The position numbers and the translations under genes were made by a program. The notes beneath the pieces were generated by a model. It searched no databases. It was not told the DNA's origin and saw nothing but the letters and a program-made list of their open reading frames with translations. A stretch of DNA of 64,000 bases from Murimonas intestini (lineage in GTDB: Bacteria; Bacillota; Clostridia; Lachnospirales; Lachnospiraceae), in the NCBI RefSeq assembly GCF_024622195.1, contig NZ_JANKBI010000001.1:310001-374000 (forward strand). Direction: 5' to 3'. The stretch's first letter is position 1; each line of letters starts with the position of its first letter. Shown here in pieces: positions 26,709 through 36,186 of the stretch.

Positions 26709-29135
26709 TTAATGTGCCTTGATCGTCTCCAGAATAGTCTGATAAAGCAGCTTAGGATCAATAGGCTTTGCCAGATGGCCGTCCATCCCTGCCTCTGACG
26801 CCCGTGCCACATCCTCATGGAAGGCATCGGCCGTCATGGCTATGATGGGGATCACCGCGGCACGCGGATGGCCCGACTTCCTGATTGCTTCAGTGGCCTG
26901 GTATCCATCCATCACCGGCATCTGTACATCCATTAAAATCATATCATAGATATCACCGCATTCTAAAAATTTATCCAGAGCCTCTTTTCCATTCACAGCG
27001 TAATCCACTGTGATGCCAGTCATCTTAAGCAGCTCTATGGCGATTTCCCTGTTTAGCTCATTATCCTCTACCAGGAGCAGACGGTGTCCTGACAGCTGGG
27101 TCAGATTCAAATCCTGCCCTGCTTCCGGGATCATGATCACTTTTTCAATTCCCGTCACAGAGAGAAGGGTATTATACAGCGTGGAAGCAAAAACAGGCTT
27201 GGTAAGAAAAGCATCAGCGCCGGCATCTCTTGCACTTTTCTCAATACTGCTCCAGTCATACGCCGTGACGACTATAATGGTTGTAGCAGGTCCCACAATA
27301 TCCCTGATGCGCCTGATCACCTCCAGCCCGTCTATATCCGGCATCTTCCAGTCAACAAAACACACATCATAGTCCCCGCCTGTACTGTGGGCCTCCCTGA
27401 CTTTTTCTACACATTCTTCGCCGGTCTGTACCCAGTCAGATATAATGCCCATGTTCTTAAGCATCAGTGATGTATGGATACAGTTGTCCCTGTCATCATC
27501 AGAGATCAGGACCTTCAGATTTTCCAGCGCCTGCTGTTTTTGCGGCCTTGTACCGTTTCCATCTTCAGGAACGTCAAAATCAATCTCCACTGTGAATGTG
27601 GTGCCCTGACCCGCCTTGCTCCTGACTGAAATCACTCCGCCCATCAGGATCACAAGATTCTTGGTAATAGGCATACCAAGACCCGTACCTCCGAATTTCT
27701 GTCCTGTAGCCGCACTCTCCTGTTCAAAGGGCGTAAATATATGGTTCAGAAAGCTTTCACTCATTCCTATCCCTGTATCACTGACAGTAAAACGCAGCCG
27801 CGCTCTCCTCTCCATCCGCTGCGTCTGCCGTATTTCCAGACTCACGGCCCCTCCCTCAGGCGTAAACTTGAGGGCATTTGACAGCAGATTTATGAGAACC
27901 TGGTTCAGCCTCAGAAGGTCACCGATCAGAGAAGTGTCCGTGATATCTATGAGGGGCACAGTAAAAGTCAGCCCCTTGGCAGCAGCCTGCGGATAGATCA
28001 TTGAGGTGATGGCTTCCACTACTGTTTCCAGGTTAAACGTCTCATGGGAGATCTTCATCATTCCTTCTTCAATTTTAGACATATCCAGCACATCATTGAT
28101 CAGTGTCATCAGGTGCTTTGAAGAATATCCTATCTTTTCCAGGCAGTCCGCCACCCGTTTCCTGTCATCAATATACGCCGCTGCAATAGTGGTCATACCG
28201 ATGATTGCATTCATGGGAGTACGTATTTCATGGCTCATCCGTGATAAAAAGTCGGACTTTGCCCTGTTAGCATGCTCCGCTACAGCCAGGGCATCTTTAA
28301 GCGCGTTTGTCTGGTCTGTCAGCTTTTTCTGCATTGCCCTTAGCTCCGTCACATCTGTGATATTTATAAATATAGCCAGATAAATGGGACAGCCATTCTG
28401 CCAGTCTACACAGGAGGCATTGACCTGCAGCCACAGAGTCTTATCCTGCCTGCTTTTTACCTTCATAATAAAATTAACAGGCTCCCCCTTCAGCAGTTTA
28501 TCACGGTTTGGAAGGATAGCCTCCATATTATCCTCAAGATTTTGGCGGTGCAGAACACTCTCAGACCCGTTTCTGCCATCCCCGAAATATTCCATAAATC
28601 TGGAATTCCCTTCCAGCATCTCCATATGAAGATTCTTGTCGATCCGGTATTTTGCCACAAAACCCGGCAGGCTTTCATATGTAATAGACTGTTCCTTCTG
28701 CATCAGCAGTAAATGATTTACATTTGTGAGCACTGAATAGGCCACCTGGAACCCATCTATATATTCATCAGCAAACTGGGTTGAAAATTGTACCCAGATG
28801 TAATCGCCGTTCTTTCTCCTGAATCTTGAAACCAGCTGGTATCCGCTCTTTTTTTCTTTGAGGGCGCCAAGGACTGCATCCGTGAGTTCGTTCCACTCTT
28901 TTGGATCATCCTTGTAGTAGAGATCAGGGCGGTTGTGAAACACTGCCTCATACTCCTCCTTAGACCAGCCTGTAAATTCATAATAAAATTCATTAGCCCA
29001 AATGAGTGTAAAATGCTCATCCAGCAAGTGCTTACTTACGCTCACCCCCAGAAGCTTCATCAATGTACTGTATTCATAATCGGCAGGCGTGAACTCTTCA
29101 CTGCCTGATTTTATTTCTTTTTTTAATTCACTCAT
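26709..29135 (-). CDS. Soluble PAS-PAS hybrid histidine kinase with two receivers (HHK5)
   Basis: An 808-residue kinase with no membrane segment. PAS-like domains lie at ~20-140 and ~150-265, then a short coiled coil, HisKA with His302 in SHEIRTPMNA, HATPase_c ~405-520, receiver 1 with Asp595 in VDWKMPDIDG, and receiver 2 with Asp736 in [11 protein letters not shown]. The ATG at 29135 follows AGAGGA by 9 bases; an upstream ATG at 29192 has AGGAG only 3 bases away. It is divergent from double-GntR paralogue 3, mirroring HHK4 with paralogue 2. It has no HPt or effector domain, so it must pass its phosphate to another protein. Confidence 0.92.
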   Translation of the reverse strand: MSELKKEIKSGSEEFTPADYEYSTLMKLLGVSVSKHLLDEHFTLIWANEFYYEFTGWSKEEYEAVFHNRPDLYYKDDPKEWNELTDAVLGALKEKKSGYQLVSRFRRKNGDYIWVQFSTQFADEYIDGFQVAYSVLTNVNHLLLMQKEQSITYESLPGFVAKYRIDKNLHMEMLEGNSRFMEYFGDGRNGSESVLHRQNLEDNMEAILPNRDKLLKGEPVNFIMKVKSRQDKTLWLQVNASCVDWQNGCPIYLAIFINITDVTELRAMQKKLTDQTNALKDALAVAEHANRAKSDFLSRMSHEIRTPMNAIIGMTTIAAAYIDDRKRVADCLEKIGYSSKHLMTLINDVLDMSKIEEGMMKISHETFNLETVVEAITSMIYPQAAAKGLTFTVPLIDITDTSLIGDLLRLNQVLINLLSNALKFTPEGGAVSLEIRQTQRMERRARLRFTVSDTGIGMSESFLNHIFTPFEQESAATGQKFGGTGLGMPITKNLVILMGGVISVRSKAGQGTTFTVEIDFDVPEDGNGTRPQKQQALENLKVLISDDDRDNCIHTSLMLKNMGIISDWVQTGEECVEKVREAHSTGGDYDVCFVDWKMPDIDGLEVIRRIRDIVGPATTIIVVTAYDWSSIEKSARDAGADAFLTKPVFASTLYNTLLSVTGIEKVIMIPEAGQDLNLTQLSGHRLLLVEDNELNREIAIELLKMTGITVDYAVNGKEALDKFLECGDIYDMILMDVQMPVMDGYQATEAIRKSGHPRAAVIPIIAMTADAFHEDVARASEAGMDGHLAKPIDPKLLYQTILETIKAH

Positions 29136-29212
29136 TTCTATGCTTCCTCTCAACTGCTGCTGCCCTATTATCATATGAACCGGTATGTCCATTTACTCCT
29201 GTATCCGTCACC

Positions 29213-29263
29213 TTGTTCACAATAGTTTCTTTTGAGTATACCACAAAGGAGATAAATCCTCAA
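29213..29263 (-). promoter_or_regulatory. Promoter of hybrid kinase HHK5 with the same motif pair as HHK4
   Basis: On the minus strand: TTGAGG (29263-29258), 17 bases, TATACT (29240-29235), running on as TATACTCAA, then TGTGAACAA (29221-29213). HHK4 has the same two 9-mers, 14 rather than 10 bases apart. The plus strand also offers a weak TTGTTC, 18 bases, TATACC that could drive the double-GntR gene, so both promoters may be controlled together. Confidence 0.6.
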
Positions 29264-29337
29264 TGGCTTCTGGAAATTTGCTTATGAAAATGATAGAATA
29301 TAGCAAGATAATAAATAAGCGCAGAGGTGAAGGGCAT

Positions 29338-30792
29338 TTGAAGAATGATAGCCAGTTTTCTAAATTGATATATGAATATTTCCTTATACGGTTCCGTTTT
29401 AACTACTATAAATACGGAGATATCCTGCCGACTATCGATAAACTGTGTCAGGAATTTGGCGTGGGCGCTCAGACTGTGAAGGCAGCGCTGCGCCGTTTAC
29501 GTGATGAGGGCTACATTTCCATGCAGAGCGGACAGTTTACAAAAGTTCTGTTCCGGCAGACGAAAGAGGAACTGGCTGCTTTTATAAGACTCTATTATTC
29601 CGGGCGCCGGGCCGCTTTTTCAGATTTGTATAAGTCAAGCGAACTTGTTTTTGTTCCAATGCTGACAGAAGGACTGCGCAGAATGGATGAAAAGGACCTT
29701 GCCTATTTAGAGCAGCTGTCAATATGTGCTGATATGGATGACCTTTTCCATTTTTACAGCTACACACTGCAAAAAGTAGAAAATCCACTTACAATTAATT
29801 TGTTCCTGGAGGTCTCACTCTTTCTTGGCTTTCCTTTTGGAAAAATGGAGACGGACCTGCTCTTCTATGACAATACTATTGTAAGCCAAAGGCTGCAGAC
29901 CCTTCTTGCCCAGGTACGCGCACAAGACTGGGACTCTGTGCATCAGTCACTTCTCAGTTACCAGAGGAGTGATGTCAGCCTGGCCTCCACATACCTGGAC
30001 CAGTTAGCCCGCCGTTTTCCGGCGCCAGAGCAGACTCCGTTTGTCTGGAGGGTCTACCGGGACCGTCCCCAGCTCTGCTACAGCCTGGCAGTACGTATTA
30101 TGCATGAAATATATATGGGAGAATACAGAGAAACAGAATTTCTTCCGTCTTATGAAAAAATGGCTGAAAAATATGATGTCTCAGTCAGCACTATGCGAAG
30201 GACAGTCCGGGTACTAAACCAGGCCGGAGTGGCCGAATCCGTCAATGGGATCGGTACCCGCATCTTTACTGTGGGTAAACGCTGCAATGAGCCTGATTTT
30301 GATTGTCCAGCTGTAAGGAGGAACCTTGCGCTCTTTGCCCAGTCCTTTGAAATGATTATCTATTCCTGCAGGGAGGCCTCATATTCTATGTTTTCCTCAT
30401 TGTCTAAAGAGGTATTGTCTGATCTTATCAGGCAGCTGGAAGAATACAAAAATACAGGCAAATACGAGCTTTCCACATGGCAGGTGCTGATCTGTATTGC
30501 AAAATACAGTCCCTTTAAAGGCGTAAGGGAGATCTATTCAAAGGTATACGGACTCTTTCTCTGGGGGTATCCTCTAAAAGGGTCTTTTAAAGAGACTTCC
30601 AGACTGGACAGGATATCTGAGCAGTTTAATGAGAATTTGACTGAAGGGCTGAAGAGAAAAGATTACTGCCGGTGCTCTGCCATTGTGGAGGACCTGTTTA
30701 AAAAACAATTTCCTGTATCCGAAGATTATCTGCAAAAATGCGGCCTCCGGCCTGAAGAACTGTGGCTGTCCCACCCTATCTGCCTGTTTTGA
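29338..30792 (+). CDS. Double-GntR transcriptional regulator, paralogue 3
   Basis: A 484-residue protein when started at the TTG at 29338. This start has AGGTGA 8 bases upstream and aligns without gaps with the start of paralogue 2 (MKNDSQFSKLIYEYF against MENSTELRQVAYSVL). The in-frame ATG at 29263 adds 25 residues and would overlap the HHK5 promoter. Winged helices lie at ~5-72 (LPTIDKLCQEFGVGAQTVKA, RLRDEGYI) and ~245-310 (FLPSYEKMAEKYDVSVSTMR). The rest is helical with no domain I recognise. It is divergent from HHK5 and ends 10 bases before the convergent sensor kinase at 30803. Confidence 0.82.
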   Translation: MKNDSQFSKLIYEYFLIRFRFNYYKYGDILPTIDKLCQEFGVGAQTVKAALRRLRDEGYISMQSGQFTKVLFRQTKEELAAFIRLYYSGRRAAFSDLYKSSELVFVPMLTEGLRRMDEKDLAYLEQLSICADMDDLFHFYSYTLQKVENPLTINLFLEVSLFLGFPFGKMETDLLFYDNTIVSQRLQTLLAQVRAQDWDSVHQSLLSYQRSDVSLASTYLDQLARRFPAPEQTPFVWRVYRDRPQLCYSLAVRIMHEIYMGEYRETEFLPSYEKMAEKYDVSVSTMRRTVRVLNQAGVAESVNGIGTRIFTVGKRCNEPDFDCPAVRRNLALFAQSFEMIIYSCREASYSMFSSLSKEVLSDLIRQLEEYKNTGKYELSTWQVLICIAKYSPFKGVREIYSKVYGLFLWGYPLKGSFKETSRLDRISEQFNENLTEGLKRKDYCRCSAIVEDLFKKQFPVSEDYLQKCGLRPEELWLSHPICLF

Positions 30793-30802
30793 CGGTATTC
30801 TT

Positions 30803-31921
30803 TCAAAAAAACAAAGTAAATACCATGCCCTGCGGTTCCCGGGATGGAAGGAATTCATAGTGCAGACCCAGGGCCTTCGCCAGCTTATCCACAATAAAGA
30901 GCCCCAGGCCGTTCCCTCCCCCCTCTCTGCTTCTTGAAAAATCAGGGCGGTAAAAGGGTTCAAAAAGGGACTTGATAATATCTGCGGGAACCGGCACACA
31001 TTCATTTAATATCCTCAGCTCTTTGCCCCTGATAGAAACTGTGACTTTTTTCCCGGGTTCTGTGTAAGCCACTGCGTTTGACAGCACATTGGATATGATT
31101 TTCCCAAAGGCCTGCTTAGGCAGTGTTATCTGCCGTGACTCACCCGCTTCCACATAAAAATCAATCCCTTTAGCCTTTGCTATCAGAGAATAAGGGTCAC
31201 ACAGGCCAGAAATAAATTCTGATACATCAAATGTCTCTTCTTCTGTGCCTGACCCTGCAAAATCTGTCCTTGATGCATCCAGAACTTCCTTTATCATGAC
31301 TGAAAGGCGGTCTGCCATCTCCATACATTGGGGCAGAAATACATCTCTGTCCCTGTATTTTCCTATACCCAGGATTATATTTTCCAGCATAGCCTTCAGC
31401 GCCGTAACAGGAGTTTTCAGTTCGTGGGAAGCAGCCCTTAAAAAGTCCACCTGGGACCTCTCAGCAGCGCTGACTTTCTGCTTCTCCTCCTCCAGACTCT
31501 CAATGGATGACAGCAGGTCAGCATACAGTCCGTTGATATTTGACGCCAGGATGCCGATCTCGTCCCGGGCTGACACATGGCACCGGGCTGATCTGTCCAG
31601 GCGGGCCATGCGCCCTGTAGTTTCAGAAATATGTTTCAGGGGGACAGTAATGGCTCTTGAAAACAACAGAGAACATAAAAAGGATATCAGCACACAGCAT
31701 AGAAGGGACACCGGCAGCGCTTTTATGATGGCGGCCTTCACAAGCGAGCTTGATACCTGTACATAATTCTCAATCTCCTCCCCCGCTGGAGACGCAGCAT
31801 TAAATGAAAAGATCATCTGAGGCGCGAACTGACAGATCAGGAAATGGGCAATAGCAATTATAAAAAGCATGACTGCAAACGTATAGAGAAAGGTCTTAGG
31901 AAATATCTTTAATCTTTTCAT
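30803..31921 (-). CDS. Sensor histidine kinase, VanS/PhoR-like
   Basis: A 372-residue classical sensor kinase. Two membrane segments (~10-32 and ~68-88) bracket a very short outer loop of about 35 residues. HAMP (~90-140), HisKA with SHELKTP and HATPase_c (NVLSNAVAY, GNGLGLFIVDKL) follow. The short loop is typical of kinases that sense events in the membrane or signals passed by a partner transporter. The start overlaps the response regulator stop as ATGA. With the permease gene upstream it fits an antibiotic- or envelope-stress-sensing module. Confidence 0.9.
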   Translation of the reverse strand: MKRLKIFPKTFLYTFAVMLFIIAIAHFLICQFAPQMIFSFNAASPAGEEIENYVQVSSSLVKAAIIKALPVSLLCCVLISFLCSLLFSRAITVPLKHISETTGRMARLDRSARCHVSARDEIGILASNINGLYADLLSSIESLEEEKQKVSAAERSQVDFLRAASHELKTPVTALKAMLENIILGIGKYRDRDVFLPQCMEMADRLSVMIKEVLDASRTDFAGSGTEEETFDVSEFISGLCDPYSLIAKAKGIDFYVEAGESRQITLPKQAFGKIISNVLSNAVAYTEPGKKVTVSIRGKELRILNECVPVPADIIKSLFEPFYRPDFSRSREGGGNGLGLFIVDKLAKALGLHYEFLPSREPQGMVFTLFF

Positions 31922-32583
31922 ACAGTTTCCTCAAATTTATAGCCGACGCCTTTCACTGTAACGATACAGTCCAGCTTCAGCTTTTTGCGCAGATTTTTAA
32001 CATATGTATCTATGATTCTGTCTATAATGGGATAGTCATATCCCCACAGCTCATCCAGCATCTGAGTGCGGGTCAGCACCATGCCTTTATGCTCCGCAAG
32101 CATTTTCAGCAGTTCTATCTCCTTAGGAGTGATATCTATCCTTCCCGCTTTATCCCATGCAGTATATCCGCAGAAATCCACAGTAACTTCCCCAAACTGC
32201 ATTTTCCGCAGTTCAGGGAAGTTGCCGCTCCTGCGCAGAAGAGCCGTGACCCGTTTTCCCAGCAATATCATAGAAAAGGGTTTAGCCACGAAATCATCTG
32301 CCTGTCCGTCAAAACTCTTTATCTGTGTGTATTCATCTTCCATTGCTGTGAGCATCAATACAGGGATACTGCTTGTCTTTCTGATCTCATGGAGGACCTC
32401 AAGCCCTGTGATCTTTGGGAGCATTATATCCAGCACTGCCATGTCTATATGACCTCCAGAAAAAATATCCAATGCCTGAGCTCCGTCCAGGGCAGGCACA
32501 GCTTCATGCCCGGCAGCCTGCAGGTACTCACAAATTGCTTCATTTGTTTTTATATCATCCTCAACTATAAGTAATCTGGCCAT
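31918..32583 (-). CDS. OmpR/VanR-type response regulator
   Basis: A 221-residue regulator. The receiver (~1-118) has the acidic pair at residues 9-10, phosphoacceptor Asp52 in VLDIMLPKITG and Lys in VAKPF. A winged-helix trans_reg_C domain (~130-218) shows ITPKEIELLKMLAEHKG, LTRTQMLDELWG and VKGVGYKFE. It pairs with the kinase whose start overlaps its stop. It lies 68 bases downstream of the FtsX-type permease gene, which is probably a target or partner. Confidence 0.93.
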   Translation of the reverse strand: MARLLIVEDDIKTNEAICEYLQAAGHEAVPALDGAQALDIFSGGHIDMAVLDIMLPKITGLEVLHEIRKTSSIPVLMLTAMEDEYTQIKSFDGQADDFVAKPFSMILLGKRVTALLRRSGNFPELRKMQFGEVTVDFCGYTAWDKAGRIDITPKEIELLKMLAEHKGMVLTRTQMLDELWGYDYPIIDRIIDTYVKNLRKKLKLDCIVTVKGVGYKFEETV

Positions 32584-32651
32584 TATTGCAACCTCCTTAC
32601 AGGAAGTATAACAGAAATATGTGAAAGCAATATGAAATTTCTGATTCCTTC

Positions 32652-34082
32652 TCAGCTCATCAGTGATAATATCTTTTTAGGAGACAGGCACAGAATCTGC
32701 AGGGAAGCCAGGAAAACAGATAACAAGATCACCAGAGTTACCACCACACACATCTGAATAAAATCAACCGGCTGCACAGACATATCCAGTTCCTGGGGAA
32801 GCTTATAGAAACTGCTTATCTCCTCCGTATCTCCCACCACTGCAGCGCCTGCTGATACTGCACTGCCGCCTTCCCCGGATGCCTGCCCGTCCTGACTTTC
32901 CCATGCAGTATTCATAAGGGTATCTCCCGCCTTTTTGGCGGCAGCATTCCCGATCAAATAAGACAGACAAAATGCGGCTGCGGCGATCAGCAGCGCCTCT
33001 GTCATAAACTGTCTGAAAACAGCTGTTTTTCCAATTCCGGCAGCTATAAATACCCCTGCTTCATGTACCCTTCCCCTGACCCAGAGCGTCAGCACAAGGG
33101 AGAGGATCACCACACTGACAATGATTGATATAAGCAGCATCATACCGACAGCGCTATTAAGGCTTTCAACCGGTTTTATGGCATTGTCATACTCTTCTGT
33201 ATCAATCACTACCTCAAACTGTTTCCAGTCAAGAGTATCCAGTGACCGCACCCTTTCCGCAATCTGCCTGATCTGTCCGGGATCTGCGGCGTAAAATGTA
33301 GCCTGATAAAAATCACCAGTCTGGCCATACATGGATGCATGTGTAGACATATCAGTGAAATACAGGTTTTCTGCCAGATTGATGGGCTGGGACATGGCGC
33401 CTGCATCTGCAACTGCATCCTTCACTCTTGAAAATATGCCAATTATCTTAACCGGAGTCCTGATTCCTGCCTGGATCCCGCTGAATGCTGCAGCTTCATC
33501 TGAAATTTCAAAGTACATTGTGTCCCCCAGCTTCAGATTATTTTTTTCTGCAAATTCATTGCTGATAAGCACACTTTCCGTATCCCCCGGCACAATATGT
33601 CTCCCTTCTGCAAGCGAGAGCATGCCGGAAACAAAGTAATCGCTTGACTCACTTCCTGATACTGCATATCCGCGGATGAGATGTCCAAATCCCTCCGTAG
33701 GAGGCAGACTCCCTTCTACAAGCTCAAGGTCCGGAACAACCGCATCTGTGGGCATGCCCGCATTATATCTCCTGATATCCCCCAGTGACATTACCTCATC
33801 AATATTCTCCTGGGTAAGCCGCGGACCAATATTTGTGATAGCATACCTGCCCTCCCCGATCTCCTCCTGAACATTATATGGATTGTCCCGTCCATTTCCG
33901 ATCGTGATCGTAAACTTTCCTCCGATAGCTTCCAGTATTGACCGGCGGCTGCTCTCTGCTGTCCTCCCTATTGTCAGCGCGGAAAGAATAAATACTCCGA
34001 TAACAAGAAGGATCCCCATAAGAAGCAAAGTCTTTCCCCTTTTTCGTGTAATATAAAGCCACGCACGTTTTAATACGCCCAT
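32652..34082 (-). CDS. FtsX/MacB-type ABC transporter permease
   Basis: A 476-residue permease with a MacB-like layout: membrane segment ~16-37, a large outer domain ~40-290, then three membrane segments in the FtsX domain (AVGMMLLISIIVSVVIL, TEALLIAAAAFCLSYLIG, MCVVVTLVILLSVFLASL). The ATG at 34082 follows AGGAGG at 5 bases, which rejects the 16-residue upstream extension. Such permeases act with an ATPase, often to sense or expel antimicrobial peptides or move lipoproteins. No ATPase gene lies on either side: upstream is a chemotaxis receptor and downstream a two-component system. The partner may be encoded elsewhere, or lost. Confidence 0.88.
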   Translation of the reverse strand: MGVLKRAWLYITRKRGKTLLLMGILLVIGVFILSALTIGRTAESSRRSILEAIGGKFTITIGNGRDNPYNVQEEIGEGRYAITNIGPRLTQENIDEVMSLGDIRRYNAGMPTDAVVPDLELVEGSLPPTEGFGHLIRGYAVSGSESSDYFVSGMLSLAEGRHIVPGDTESVLISNEFAEKNNLKLGDTMYFEISDEAAAFSGIQAGIRTPVKIIGIFSRVKDAVADAGAMSQPINLAENLYFTDMSTHASMYGQTGDFYQATFYAADPGQIRQIAERVRSLDTLDWKQFEVVIDTEEYDNAIKPVESLNSAVGMMLLISIIVSVVILSLVLTLWVRGRVHEAGVFIAAGIGKTAVFRQFMTEALLIAAAAFCLSYLIGNAAAKKAGDTLMNTAWESQDGQASGEGGSAVSAGAAVVGDTEEISSFYKLPQELDMSVQPVDFIQMCVVVTLVILLSVFLASLQILCLSPKKILSLMS

Positions 34083-34212
34083 AAGCGCCTCCTTTCTGAT
34101 ATGCCTCCGCGAATGGCGGCATCTTTCCATCTGCTCTGCTATTCTATAAAAGCAGTATGGAACCTGTATGAAATCAGACAGGAGAATTTATCAGGGCGCT
34201 TATCTTACACTA

Positions 34213-36186
34213 TTAAATATCATCTTTGATCTTAAATCTTCCAACCATATTTTTCAAAAGCAGTGCCTGGGCTGACAGCTCCTGGCATGCGGCTGCGCTT
34301 TCTTCCGCAGTGGCAGAATTATCCTGGACTACCCGGGAGATCTGGTCAATTCCGTTTGTCACCTGTTCTACAGAGAGGGCCTGCCTGTCAGAAGCCTGGG
34401 AGATTTCATCTATTGCTCCCACCACATTCTTGATTCCCGCCACTACATTCTGGAGGGATCCAGCTGTCTCATCTGCGATCTTTGTTCCATTTCTCACCGC
34501 TTTCAAAGAATTCTCAATCAGGGCGGCTGTATTTTTTGATGCCTCAGTACTTCTTGCGGATAGATTTCTCACCTCCCTGGCTACCACTCCGAATCCCCTT
34601 CCGGCTTCCCCTGCCCTGGCTGCTTCCATGGATGCATTGAGAGCCAGCAGATTTGTCTGGAATGCAATATCCTCAATTGTTTCAATTATTTTAGCTATTT
34701 CATGGGAGCTGGCGCGGATATCGTCCATCGCCGCAAGCATATCCTGCATCCTGCTGTTGCTTTCCGACACCTCATAGCCCAATTCGGCAGCCCTTCTGCT
34801 GGCTTCTGCCGCACCTGCCGCATTGGAAGTGACCTGCCGGGATATTTCCCCGATACTCACCGCCAGCTCTTCTACAGTTCCAGCCTGCTCAGATGCTCCC
34901 TGTGCCAGCGCCTGTGCTCCTTCTGACAGCTGTTCAGAGCCATATGATACCTGCTCAGCTGAAGTATTGATCTGTCCCAGAGTCAGATTGAGGGACTGGA
35001 TAATATTCACAAGTGCATCACGGATAAACTTAAAATCCCCGATATATTTATCCTTTACCTGCACGTTTAGATTTCCTTCCGATATCTCACCAAGTATAGC
35101 TGAAATATCGTCTATCATTTCTCTCAAGGAGCCTGTAGCAAAACGGACGCTGTCAGCCAGCCTTCCAATCTCATCACCGCCTGTAACGTCAATATTAACG
35201 TACAGGTTTCCTCCGGCAAACTCTTCCATGCCGCTGCTGATCTTAGCCAGCGGTTTCATCCGTCTTCGGATTATCACTACAATAACAGCGATCAGAGCTG
35301 TCAGTATTATAAATGAAAGAAAAACCAGCAAAGCTATCATCGTATTTCTCGTTGCATTCACTTCAGCCAGAGGCAGCGTGGCGATCGCCAGCCAGCCTGT
35401 TATCTCACTGTTTCTGAACATGGAAGTATATTTTATCCCCTCATAGGAAAAATTAAATACCCCATTATATCTGTTTCTTACTTTATCCTTATACTCCTGT
35501 ATTATATTCAGTTCGTCAACATTTTTCCCCATGGCCTTTATATCATCACTGTATATATATTCGGAATCATCCGAAAGCAGCTCCATATAGCCATTTTCAC
35601 CTACTTTAATAGCTGAGAGGAGATCAGAAAGGCTGTCTAAGGAAACATCAAAGCCCATAAACCCTGATATCCCGCCGTCATCCGCATCAAAAACAGGCGC
35701 TGCAACTGAAATTACTGTTTTATCCGTGGCCGGATCCAGGTATGGCTCAGATATCACAGTATCTCCGCTGGAAACCACATCATGATACCATTCAGTATTC
35801 TGCAGATCAGCCTCCACGATCTCACCTGTAGAGAACAGGTAGCAGTCAGTTCTCTCATCTGCAGCCCACACCTGCAGCACCTGCTCATCCTCCATCCTTT
35901 TCATGGCATCTGAAAGGCTCTTGAGAACTACATTTTTATCCTTATATGTATTTATATCCTGGCGGTCTGATACAGCTTTAAAATAAGCCTGGAGGTCATC
36001 ATTCTCTTCAAACATCCTGACAGCTGTAACTTTGCCGCTGAAAAAGTCATTAATTATAGAAAGTGCATAGTCAGTCTGGGCATCCAGAATTTTTTTACTC
36101 TGGGCCGATATACTGTTCGACGCCACCATACATGATGTGACGATCAGAATAGCCAGCGAGGGGACCAGCACAGCCAGCACACTCAA
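34213..36186 (-). CDS. Methyl-accepting chemotaxis protein, natural start cut off by in-frame TGA
   Basis: The body is an intact 657-residue transducer: membrane segment ~2-23, double-Cache outer domain ~30-270, membrane segment ~278-305, HAMP, and a long cytoplasmic signalling coiled coil with the conserved hairpin tip around [20 protein letters not shown] and [12 protein letters not shown]. The only in-frame start here is a TTG at 36186 with no good ribosome binding site. The same frame continues upstream to an ATG at 36312 with an excellent GGAGG, but a TGA at 36240-36238 interrupts it after 24 codons. The receptor may be poorly made or restarted. No other chemotaxis gene is nearby. Confidence 0.8.
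   Translation of the reverse strand: MSVLAVLVPSLAILIVTSCMVASNSISAQSKKILDAQTDYALSIINDFFSGKVTAVRMFEENDDLQAYFKAVSDRQDINTYKDKNVVLKSLSDAMKRMEDEQVLQVWAADERTDCYLFSTGEIVEADLQNTEWYHDVVSSGDTVISEPYLDPATDKTVISVAAPVFDADDGGISGFMGFDVSLDSLSDLLSAIKVGENGYMELLSDDSEYIYSDDIKAMGKNVDELNIIQEYKDKVRNRYNGVFNFSYEGIKYTSMFRNSEITGWLAIATLPLAEVNATRNTMIALLVFLSFIILTALIAVIVVIIRRRMKPLAKISSGMEEFAGGNLYVNIDVTGGDEIGRLADSVRFATGSLREMIDDISAILGEISEGNLNVQVKDKYIGDFKFIRDALVNIIQSLNLTLGQINTSAEQVSYGSEQLSEGAQALAQGASEQAGTVEELAVSIGEISRQVTSNAAGAAEASRRAAELGYEVSESNSRMQDMLAAMDDIRASSHEIAKIIETIEDIAFQTNLLALNASMEAARAGEAGRGFGVVAREVRNLSARSTEASKNTAALIENSLKAVRNGTKIADETAGSLQNVVAGIKNVVGAIDEISQASDRQALSVEQVTNGIDQISRVVQDNSATAEESAAACQELSAQALLLKNMVGRFKIKDDI

Noticed and set aside
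10395..29100. Repeated receiver and kinase segments as DNA repeats
   Set aside because: The similarity is at protein level between paralogous domains; the nucleotide sequences have diverged too far to count as repeats or recombination tracts.
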